A stretch of 37,796 bases of DNA. Origin: Ophiothrix spiculata (lineage: Eukaryota > Echinodermata > Ophiuroidea > Amphilepidida > Ophiotrichidae). The stretch lies in assembly GCA_000969725.1 (NCBI GenBank), contig JXSR01S044179.1. One strand, written 5' to 3'. The translations under genes were made by a program, and so were the position numbers. Positions 22,320-32,015 of this stretch are shown here, one piece after another (the stretch's first letter is position 1; each line of letters starts with the position of its first letter). The notes under the pieces were generated by a model, which had not been told where the DNA came from, ran no database searches, and saw only the letters and a list, made by a program, of their open reading frames with translations.

Positions 22320-23344
22320 ATATTTCAATCTTCTCCGTAGGCTTGCCTTGATGAGTAGTCAATGTTCCTTCCCGCTAGGGACTTTGAGTCTCTGCCAAGT
22401 TCAGAAGGTCTGCCAAATTAGGTACTCTTGCAAGAGGCTTAACTTTGATAAAAAAAGTTCATATAGTGGGGAAAAAGATTAAGCTTTGGATGTTTTCGCA
22501 CAAGCAGTGTATTTTTATCTTTTCTGCAGGTTTGATTTGATGCGTATTTCTATCTATTCTGCAGGTTTGTCTTGATGTGAAGTCAATATTCTCCCCTGCA
22601 TGGTTTGAAGACTTTCAAGCCAAATTCGAAGACCTGTTGAGTTTGATACATGTCCTTTTATCAAAAGATTGACAAAAACACACAATGTACTTGAAGAATC
22701 TGAGAAATAATTGGTTGTGACAATGTTCCATCCTAGAAGCTAAGGTTGTTGAGTCGTAGCCAAATTGAAAGACCTGTTGAGTTGAAAAAAAATTGACCAA
22801 ATTCAATTAACGTACTTAGCAAATTAATAGGTTTTTTTTTATTTTTAGTCTTGGCTAAATTTGAAAATCTGTTATAGTGTAAGTTATACAAGTTGTACTA
22901 TAGAGATAGAAAAAATAAGAGCATTGAAAGTTATTAACACATTGAGAAGTTGCAATGTTGTCCATTGCGATAATACATGGACAAATCAAGGTTTTTCCTC
23001 AGGAATTATGGCCAAATTGGAAGATTGGCCAAGTTGGGTGTCCTCGTCAAAAATGTTCTTGTACTTGTAGTGGGAGGGAAAAAGAAATTAAGCTTTGGAT
23101 TGATTTCAAAGGTTTTTTGACACTTTTAGAAGCATCAAATTTGTTAATTGCGATAAGGCGTTTTGACAATACAAGGTTTTTTTCCGCGCCGCGGCCAAAT
23201 TGTAAGATTGGCCAAGTTGGGTGTCCTTGTATCCGACTTAAAAGATTGACAAAGATGTACTTGTATTTGTAGTAGGCGTGAAAAATAAATTAAATGGCTT
23301 TGGATTGATTTCAAAAGGTTCTTCCATACTTTGAGAAGCCTCTA
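22320..23344. repeat. Degenerate tandem array, unit about 182 bp
   Basis: The clearest units start near 22981 and 23163. GGCCAAATTG(G/T)AAGATTGGC continues into CAAGTTGGGTGTCCT at 23010 and 23192, and CTTTGGATTGATTTCAAA occurs at about 23093 and 23299. Older, weaker units with GCCAAATT, GACCTGTTGAG and AAGCTTTGGAT occur from 22390 onward. Open frames here are repeat by-products. Confidence 0.75.
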
Positions 23345-23670
23345 TGTGATATGGCATTTGACATGGTAAGGTTTAAGAAATTAACAAGTGTCAGAATTGA
23401 CTGTGAAGGCTCTTTGACAGTTAAATGTTGGTTGTGATAAGCCAGTAAAGGTTGTGTTTCCTTGCGATTGTAGCAGCTGGCATTGGAAGTCAACTTCCCT
23501 CATCTTGCGCTGTGTTGACACGTTTAGTATTGATCTATCAACATTTCATCCTAATCGGAAAATGTCCCAGTCCATTTGCATTGACATCCAAGAATGAATT
23601 CAACTTCAGCGCGTCTTTGTCCGAACCAATTTTATGACACTATCAGCATGACTGTTATACTTTGGTTGGA

Positions 23671-24214
23671 CTCGAGGAAATTAAAGAAGGGGGAATCAAT
23701 GCTTGTTGTCATTTTGATTTAACCCCCATAAACCCTATAGAACACTTTTGTATGTCCCATAATACATCTTGAATTTGAAAGTACCGGTACCTTAAAAACC
23801 TGGAGTTTCTGCGTGAGCGACCATATTTTGTGTGTAGATGACGGTCATGCGCAGAACTTAGTAACATGGTTGCTCGTGTAGAAACTCCAATTTACGGTGC
23901 TTTCAAGATGCATTACGGACATACAAAAGTGGTCTATAGAATGGCAGCCATTTTGGATTGTTGCCCATGGAGGATGAGTTACTGTTCCTCAGCCTCTTGC
24001 ATGTGATTGCTGCCTGTGCCACACTTAGTGACTCTTCAAAATGGTTTCTAATCGGGAAAATTAACGTACTTAGCACAAAAGGTACTGCTGGAAACAGACA
24101 TGGTTTGAGCGTGAAACAAAATGCAGATGTGAAGATGCAATCTGCCTAGCTTTGGGGTCAATTTCCAAAAAAATCTGGGGGGGAGGTACAATAACTCTGC
24201 TCCATCCAACAACA
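23671..24214. repeat. Interspersed repeat copy 2 (interrupted)
   Basis: It is collinear with 15806-16142 but split by the 191-bp MITE at 23743-23933. Its core also has inverted ends: ATGGAGGATGAGTTACTG (23968) against AATAACTCTGCTCCAT (24191-24206). Confidence 0.8.
23743..23933. mobile_element. 191-bp hAT-like MITE nested in a repeat, 8-bp target duplication
   Basis: CACTTTTGTATGTCC at the left is mirrored by GGACATACAAAAGTG at the right. Pairing continues inward (ATCTTGAA.....GGAGTTTCT against AGAAACTCC.....CAAGAT) to TGCGCAGAA near the centre, so nearly the whole element is palindromic. CTATAGAA flanks both sides (23735-23742 and 23934-23941). The other copy of the host repeat reads through this point as CCTATGACAGGCAGCC, an empty site. 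Confidence 0.88.
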
Positions 24215-24781
24215 AAATGGCAGCAGGCACCGATTTTCCTTTTTGATTTCTTTAATTTGGTTACACTGGCAGATGTCATTGCCCGTTATCAGTAGTCTTC
24301 AGTGATCATCTGATATGAATGTTGTATACCGCAGCTTTCATGCCGAATTTGATCCGAGTATAGTCTGCATATTCTCACATATGGTTAGACTACATGCCAG
24401 CTATAAATAACGGCAGCCTTGGCTCCAGGCCATGTGACATCTAATTTGGTTGGCAAAATTTCACTGTTATTCAAAAGTTGAAATGGTCCAGCATGTCTGA
24501 GAGAGTCTGCGCCATGGAGTATGTAAGAACGGAGTATATGCATTTTAAATTATTGCAAGTTACTTTTTTTAACCTTGGAAGACTCCTGCAGAAATAAACA
24601 GGTGATCAATTCTTTTTCCTAAATAAAGGCAGTATCTACAATATCAAACCTATACAACCTTGTCACGTAAGAATGGATTGAAGTGTAATTGGACGTTTAA
24701 TACTTACAAGATGAGGCTAGCTTTTGGTTTGATTTTAGACGCTTCAAAGACACTAACCAAACAGCATAGATCTAGCTTGAA

Positions 24782-25058
24782 GCTATAATCTTTGCAAAAA
24801 TGTGTTGGGACACTTGGGTGTTTTTGACGATACTTTTTTTTATAAAAAATGTAATGTTTACACTATAATTTTTGAATCAAGGTATGGCTTTAACCCTTCT
24901 TTAAGCCCAGGCCGCCCTTCCTCCCCACCAAACAATGTTGAGAGATGGCTACAACAAATTTGCTACCATGGGGTCTGTCAACATTGAAGCGGGGGAGAGG
25001 GGGCTCATTTTAAACATTGCTGTTAAAAGTGTCCCAACAGTTTTATCAAAGATTGTAG
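24782..25058. mobile_element. 277-bp MITE with about 33-bp inverted ends
   Basis: CTATAATCTTTGCAAAAATG then TGTTGGGACACTT at the left is mirrored with few changes by AAGTGTCCCAACAG then TTTTATCAAAGATTGTAG at the right. The flanking TA is compatible with a Tc1/mariner-type target but not proof. The 61-codon open frame inside is not supported. Confidence 0.75.
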
Positions 25059-26226
25059 GTTCATTTTGTTAGTATATCCATGGGCATAATGGAAGTTAGT
25101 GCTGTTATCGATTGTCAGAAGTATCAATTATCAATTGACATGTCGATACACAAAATGATAGTATCGATACCAAACAGCATCAAAAAAAGTTAAGTAAACG
25201 ATTTTGACTTTCGGCCTGTGGCCTAAAAATAGCGATCGCATGGTGGAAAGTATGTTTCAACTGAGGTGACTCGATCGTTTCCCTATGTATTTTAACAATA
25301 AAGGCATGAACAAATTGCGAATTGTTCATAAATTTCCCTTTTTTGTACTATGCATGATGCATACATTTTTGTTGTTAAGCTTACACTTGTTACTGGTAAC
25401 TCAAGCCTGTAAATCAAACTGTGATTATCGATAATGTTGTTGACATGTTGGATGTTTGTCTCTCAACAGCACTAATGGCAGTACTTTTTTAGATACTATT
25501 TGCATGAATTGCTTTTTTACTTTGTACGGCCCAGGTTTGGAAGTTTGCCTGCCTGCTCTTTCCATGGCCGGTTCATATGCTGGACGTTCTATTTTGAAAT
25601 TTTGATTAATCCTTCAGAGGTCGTATTAATTAAATCTGTTCTCGAAAAAGTTGATTGGTGGTTGTTGTTGTTATAATTAACTCTCTTTTATTTCCTAACA
25701 GATTTAGCTGAAATTAACAATGGTTAGCTGAATGAAGTTGTTTAAAAACATATGTGCAGTGTGTTAGAAAATTATAAGTTGCCTAGAGAAAAGCTTGATA
25801 TTACTACTGAGTTCCCAAGGTGATATGTGTGCAAAATCTTTCCCTTGTGGGTCCGAGATTTAAAAAAAAAATATAGGCCAGAATTAGATTTTTATCAAAG
25901 TCTCAGCTCATAAGGAAATAAGTACTCATTTGCACACTTCATCTTTTTGTCACTACAAAATGATGCTTCTTGGTAGAGAAGTGAAAAGAAACATAGATTT
26001 TAGCCAAAGGGTTATTTTACTCCAGTGGTTCAATGTAAACTAGTCTTTGTGACTTAATAAACGTGAGGTCTCGGGTTAAATCCTGGCTGAAAATTGAAGA
26101 TTGTCTTGAAGTCTTACTCCCACAAAGGAAAGAATAATCATTAGATAGAGCAGGGATACACTGGACTTTGAGCATGAACATATCTTCCATTCACAGCATT
26201 TTTTCCACTTGTAAAAGTGGTCATAT

Positions 26227-26398
26227 CAGAGATGCCACATTTCAGAATAAATTCTGAATTCAGAATTTTTCAATTGGTTTAGGCCTAAATTCAGATTTTT
26301 TATTGGTTGTTTCGTGTACAAAGGTATAGGCAATTTTGGTTTCTCACATTCTTTCGAAGTATTTCAGATTTTTTGAACACCAATTAGTGGCATCCCTG
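26227..26398. mobile_element. 172-bp MITE with CAGRGATGCCAC ends and 6-bp target duplication
   Basis: The left end is CAGAGATGCCAC, the right end is GTGGCATCCCTG, and both are flanked by TCATAT (26221-26226 and 26399-26404). The end motif CAGGGATG and the 6-bp duplication are shared with the element at 4468-4629. Confidence 0.8.
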
Positions 26399-26679
26399 TC
26401 ATATAAATCTGTTGCACTCTGTTTTCAAGGGTTTCGCATATGGTTCATTGAACCCCTCTTTTTCACTACTGTTTGGTGTTATCTCTTTGGCACAGTATGC
26501 GAATTCATCACTTTTATAAATTGTCCGTTTTAATATCTGAACTGCCAGTAGGATGATATTTCCCCTATTTAAATAGGTTTCCAGATTTTTACGAAGTTTC
26601 CTGATTTTATGTTTATATATAAAATATTGTTTTGGGAAAGGCCCTCTCTGTATTTGCAGATCTACGCTCAAAACCCAAC

Positions 26680-26823
26680 TGTTGTAGTTGGATTTAATTT
26701 GTGAATGCAACCCTACTACAAGTTCGCAGGGGTTTCTGATGCTAGCGTACATTTTCAAAGTGGTTTTGATCGCATTTACGCTCAAGACATTGAGTACGCA
26801 TTCACAAATTAAATCCAGCAACA
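26680..26823. repeat. Inverted repeat
   Basis: GGATTTAATTTGTGAATGC (26690-26708) is perfectly inverted at 26798-26816, with a few more paired bases outside. The loop is about 90 bp. It may be a degraded MITE. A 141-codon minus-strand open frame overlaps it. Confidence 0.75.
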
Positions 26824-27042
26824 ATGTAGCTGTATTTTCTTGTACACACCAGTTTAGCCCCTGCCAGGGCCCTTGGGGATCCCTTGGATTTTGGCTTTAC
26901 CTGCTACGTTTGTAATATTCCCTATTTTTTCCAAGATCCCAAGTATTATCCTTGATATACCAAGACCATTTCCTTTGAAATTTATATATCGGTTGTTTTC
27001 TAAATAAACTCAAATGTTATTGTCTGATTTTGCTTGTTACAG

Positions 27043-27117
27043 AATGAAGTAAATGCCATAAAATGGGACCCAACAGGAACAATGTTAGCATCTTGCTCAG
27101 ATGACATGACGTTAAAG
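27043..27117 (+). CDS. TBL1XR1: Coding exon C of the same TBL1X/TBL1XR1-family gene
   Basis: Internal exon of exactly 25 codons, in phase 0 at both ends. The peptide starts [12 protein letters not shown] and ends [11 protein letters not shown], matching about residues 350-374 of human TBL1XR1, where the next residues are IWS. It carries the body of a WD40 blade: the GHT at the end of exon B supplies the GH, and the IW that closes the blade must begin the next exon. I could not find that exon before 37796, so this intron appears longer than 10.6 kb. The acceptor is gcttgttacag (to 27042) and the donor is GTAAGA (27118). The exon is too short to stand out as an open reading frame and was found by continuing the protein family. 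Confidence 0.95.
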
Positions 27118-27196
27118 GTAAGACATTGTTTAAGGAAAGCTGAGCTGCACAAAGTACAGTTTGCATCCCCCTTCAGGGTCAGATGCTGTTGACACA

Positions 27197-27499
27197 TTAA
27201 AGCAATACTATAAGATGTTGGTCAAAAATGTTTTATAGTAAAAACAGCATAAAATGTTTTGCCACTGAAAAATGGATAAAAAGCATATATGTATGCTTTT
27301 TTATTAAAACATTTGGAATTAAATTCGGGATCCCGAATTTAATTGATCCCGAATTTAATTCAAATGGCCAAAACCGAAAAAGCATATTTCAGCCAAATCA
27401 TTAGGAGGGTATTAATATCCACCCAAAATAAACTTAAAAAATTCAAAGTCATGGGTGACAGGGGCGCTTCATTTTTAACACTTTATAGTATTGCTTTAA
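27197..27499. mobile_element. 303-bp TTAA-flanked MITE just after exon C
   Basis: The left end TTAAAGCAATACTATAA and the right end TTATAGTATTGCTTTAA are exact inverses, with TTAA at both borders. It begins 79 bp after the donor of exon C. Near its centre lies a perfect 28-bp palindrome (27317-27344), with AATTAAATTCGGGA as one half, followed by a third copy of the half unit (27345-27360). Confidence 0.85.
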
Positions 27500-28859
27500 G
27501 AAGTACAAATTATATGAAAGTGTCAAACACATAAGTCACATACCCAACGACTTTCATCTTCTCAAGCAAGGCAGATACAATATGATCATGTGTTTAAAAA
27601 TCTAGAGCTTGCAATTTAAACTTAAAGTTGGCCCTGCTGAAAAATTCAACATATCTGCCTAACTATTTCAAAAGATTGTTTAACCAGGAAAAAACTAGTG
27701 CAGGTATAGCACTTTGAATGTGTCCTGTCCACAACACAGTGATCTGGTCAATGATGCTGGATGTCCTCAGAAGTGTCTGTATTTTGGAGTAAATTATGAT
27801 ATTCTAAGGGATTTTTTATCCTCTTTGCGATTAGTTATCTTAGCAACGTAGGTATGAGAACCCTAAGGAGTTTCTGTTATAATCAAAATTGGTAGGAATT
27901 CTAGTAAGTGAACCAATTTTGTATCACCTCTATCAACCCGTTTCCAGCAAAACTTGTCAGTCCCATTTTTATGCCCGAAATGACATTTGGATTGAAACAC
28001 AATGTTACACTGTTATTCCAATATCCCTTAATGGAATACATAATTGAACTAAAATGACACTAGTCAGGCATCAACAGATAAGTTGGTTTTGAGATCAGCC
28101 TAACTTTTTCACATTCTTGCTAGTGTTTAAAATGTATCACTTACACTCAAGTTTTCTGATTTTGAATTAAGTTTGCCCTCTGCTTGCATATTGAACCATA
28201 TAGTTATGGTGTGAGTTTAGAATCAGGTCTGTTGTGGGGATGTGTGGGGTGTGTGTGTCAAGTTTAAAACTTGGGCTATGCCTAAATTTTCATTATTTGT
28301 TCATTTTAGAACAGAGAAGGTAAAGATAAAGCTGGTTATCTGTATTTGCACAGGTTGGAGTGCCCATTTCTCTTTTTGAAATTGGACCAAACTCCTATAA
28401 TTGTGATTTTGGTGGTTCTTGGACTGCCACACTTCGTTCTCCAAGTGTCTGTACCTTCCGAGTTTTAAAGAATGCTGATACCCAGTTGACACATGGTCAA
28501 GAGGGTCAGTATCTTGTCAAAGGACACTACACATGCCGCCCACCAGATTCGAGCCCATGACCCTTAATGCCTAATGATTGATTTGGAGTAAGTGACATGA
28601 TACTAGGCTACACACATTCCAGGAACAGAAATATATGTTTGATTTTTCCATAAATATAAGGTTGACCACTGCAAATTGTTTTTTTCTAATCGAGTTGTTC
28701 ACTGCTGCTTAAGAAATAAAAGACAAAAGAAACAATTAAGAGATTGAAAGTTCTGCTGGTAAATGTCACGATGTAGTCATGGTACTTATAAAGTGTTGAA
28801 AACCAGCTTAGGTGATGCTGCCGATATCAGAATCTGGAATACTGTTCTATGATGTAATA

Positions 28860-28970
28860 GCTGATATAGATCTATGTTGCCGTACTTTTCTGTGATGTAA
28901 TTACGGGCATACTGGCTGATATAGATCTATGTTGCCTTACTTTTACACACATCAGCTGGAGGCAATCATG
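28860..28970. repeat. 55-bp tandem duplication
   Basis: GCTGATATAGATCTATGTTG is repeated at 28860 and 28915, each followed by CC(G/T)TACTTTT. The two units are otherwise partly diverged. Confidence 0.8.
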
Positions 28971-30730
28971 ACATGGCTTCCTGTACAAACCGATAGTTGT
29001 TCCTGATATGGTTAATATTGTGAGTCATTAATGTGGCTACCTCCCTCCAGGGATAAAGAAACAAATTACGGACTGACTGATCAGTCATTCAAGATAACTA
29101 GGCATTCTGTACAAGTTGGTAACGGTTATAAGAGATAGCGCAACTAGTTGGGGCTAGCAATTCCACCCTTTGGCTATAATTTGTCCAAGGACTTATTTAT
29201 CCTTGACTCCTAATGAGAAATGTATGAAGAAAAGCTGATTGATGTTCGCAATTTCAGTTGATATGATGACTCGTTAATTCGGCTCCCTCCCTGCAGGGAA
29301 AAGAAGGCAAACTAGGAATGAACTGACCAGTCATTGCAAGTTACCCCACATTTTCCTGTTCCTCAGCTGTATTCCTCTAGGCTATAGTCCAAGGATCAAG
29401 TAGGTAGCGCAAGAAGCAAACCCTCTTTAACAATAAATTGTCTAAAATCGATTTTGATGTTGTATCAGGCTAAAATCAAAAGATCACCCTGTATTGAGTC
29501 TGGATTATTCTTGATAGTTTTGAAAGTCTTTGAAGTTTGTGTGTGTGTGCTAAAATCTATTGTGACTCTTGTGATTTTGTTTGTGTACATTGTAAGTCTT
29601 TGTGAGAGAGGACTCACACAAAATTCAAGCCCTGCTGGCAATTTTGATTCATATTTTGAAATGGACTCTCTCCCCAATTATGTTAGAAGCGAACATAAAA
29701 ACTATCAGTAACAAGTAGTTGATTTTTTTGTGAACTTGAACTAAAAATTAATTTAACCAGCGAATGTTGAAAAATCTGAACTAGGATTTAGGACTGAAGA
29801 GTGTGCTTCTCTTCATAGCTATGTAACACAGTTGCCAATTTCTTAGAAATGTGACCGCAACAAAACATGAAACAGGCTCAGAAAACCACCCAGGAATTTT
29901 GAGGTTTACTTCATAATCTGATCAAAACTGAAATTACACATTGTAGATTTGCTTTATAGTATGAACAACATATAAGGAACAAGAGCTAGTCAGTTATGCC
30001 TAACTTTACCACATAGTTATTTTGGGTCTGGGAGGAAACTAAGGTAATTTCCTTTTGAACTTTGAAAGAAGAGGGAACCAAATGGGTTGCTTTGGCCGCA
30101 ACTCTATTTGCTTCATGTTATGCCTTGAGCCAGAGTTGCACATTTTAGTCGTGATATTCATGTATTTAGTTGACATGTTTCTTAACTAACATCATTTTCC
30201 AGTTTTTACCTATATTGAAGTTTATACCGATATAAGTCAAAATTTATGTCTTGAAAAGCCATTCTGCCATATGCGGAATCCATACAGCCTGAGGTTTACT
30301 GTAGTACAAAGGCTGGAAGTCTTGTCAAAACTGAAACTAAACATTGAAAGATCACAGGTTTGATGTATGGTTTTGTTTAACCATAGCACCAAAGCTCAGT
30401 GTCTCTCTTAGCATGTGGAAGGTCCTATGCAAGAGTCTTGAGCCAAACTTGCAAACATCTTATATCTAACCGCTTGATGGGAAGAATGTACCGTATGACA
30501 TTCCTGAACCGTAAATATTACAAAATATAGGAGGTTTACATAATCCTTTCACAAGAGATTTAGATGGGTGCTGCAACAAATGCATACTATACAGGCAGTG
30601 TCCATTACCTTGACCTTGGAGACAAAGTTAGTGCAAGATTATAAAAAGGGCTTAATGTAAATACTGGAGTGTATCAGACAGACATGCTGCGTCCTGCATT
30701 ACTAGATGGAATGCCCATCATTTCATCTTT

Positions 30731-31110
30731 GATTAGGCCAAAAAAAAAGTTGTTTGGTTGTCCTCGACCGCCCGCCCCTATTTTTTGAAATTGGAAAAAA
30801 GTTTTTACTGTACAAAAGTATACCGCGCCTAATTTTCAGATTTCCAAAAAAAAGGGTTTTTTTTCTTTGAGAATTTTGAATTTTGAAAATGTTTTGTAAG
30901 TTGTTGTTTTCATTTTGTTTCCATTTTAATACTGTTTTTAAACTTGTATAAAGATTTTTTTGGTACAGTAGACTTATTTGCATCTTTATAGAGGCCATAA
31001 TTTGGTTTAACTTTTGACTTATAATTGAAAAAAAAAATCTTAAAAAAAAAAATCCGCCAGACTGCACTCCCTCAAAAAAAGTTATGGAGGACAATTTTTT
31101 TTTTGCCTTA
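30731..31110. mobile_element. MITE-like element with poly-A/T-bordered inverted ends, copy 2
   Basis: GATTAGGCCAAAAAAAAAGT then TGTTTGGTTGTCCTCGACCG at the left is partly mirrored by GGAGGACAA, a T-run and GCCTTATGAG at the right. The left 60 bp also match the right end of the 18364 element in inverse orientation, so both belong to one family. The interior is A/T-rich. The 131-codon minus-strand frame it contains is lysine- and asparagine-rich by composition only. Confidence 0.6.
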
Positions 31111-31751
31111 TGAGACAAACCAGACTACGGCATATAAACCCACAGTCCAAATTTGCGCCATCACCTCTCGGCACTTTGTGTACAGGCCCTTTTCCTGTTA
31201 TGCTTCTCACAGATCACTTTATCTAAATCTTCACACAAACAAAATAATCACCATATATATCCAACCAAGAAGGATCTGTTTTGCCGGCAAAATATGGTTA
31301 CTTACCAAAACATTGATCTTTTGTATAATGGTGTAAACCATGTATTTAACACATTCTAAAAAAAATGATATTGTTTTCAGCTAAATTTGTTTTGTGAAGT
31401 TGTTCGTGAAATTATTCATTCTCTTATCCCTAATAGAATACCAAACAATCTGAACACAAGCAGTGCAGGGGTAGAAGACCATACAGAGACACCAAACTCC
31501 CTAACTGTTTCATGTAATGGTGTCATCAGACATAGAGCTAAATAAATTTTGGTATTTGGGCACACTATGTTTCTGCCAAAATCAATGTTGGGCACAAGAG
31601 GTTTTGGTTTTTACCTGAATTCATAATTTTCATAAAATTCAAATCATATCAGATTCTTATTACCAAAGATTTTACTTTTTTTTTAAACCCATTTTGGAGC
31701 ATTTTGTAAGACATAATAAGGCTTCAGATGAAATAAGTGGTATCTGATCAG

Positions 31752-32015
31752 TTAAAGGGGCATTGGACGAAATTTCCAAATTTTATTAATGGATGACTAA
31801 CACTTCATATGTTAGAAAATAACAGTCAATTACAAGATATTTGCAAAATTTTGATCAAAACCTTCAAAAAATATTTTGATATATAGGATTTGAATTTAAC
31901 AATGAAACTTTGCATGCTGTTATTATTACTGCTTATACTTCAAATGATGCAAAAATCTCAAAATACTTGCAGTAAAGTTTGGGGATGATGCTGAACTTGT
32001 CCAATGCCCCTTTAA
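31752..32015. mobile_element. 264-bp TTAA-flanked MITE
   Basis: The ends TTAAAGGGGCATTGGAC and GTCCAATGCCCCTTTAA are exact inverses and include the TTAA border on each side. The end resembles that of the 12226 element (TTAAAGG.GCAT.G..C), so the two may be related families. Confidence 0.85.

Larger units (their letters stand above)
13951..27042 (+). other. Phase-0 intron between exons B and C
   Basis: This 13,092-bp intron is bounded by GTAAGT and ttgttacag. It contains the repeats, SINE and LINE relics and MITEs listed separately. In 13951-15805 I see no gene, only G-runs at 14632-14644 and near 14990, which recall degraded transposon sequence. I see nothing recognisable in 16143-16624, 16848-18363, 18710-19065, 19195-20335, 21106-21922, 23345-23670, 24215-24781, 25059-26220 and 26824-27042. 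Open frames of 60-141 codons in it show no family similarity. Confidence 0.9.

Noticed and set aside
26399-26824. 141-codon minus-strand open frame, the longest in the window
   Set aside because: It runs through an inverted repeat and reaches the border of a MITE, with basic, low-information composition. No family match is recognised.
28360-28560. 66-codon plus-strand frame ending with a B-box-like GATTCGAGCCC
   Set aside because: No A-box partner or SINE tail, and the peptide matches no family I know. Too weak to annotate.
30723-31118. 131-codon minus-strand open frame rich in K, F and N
   Set aside because: It is produced by the A/T-runs of the element at 30731-31110.
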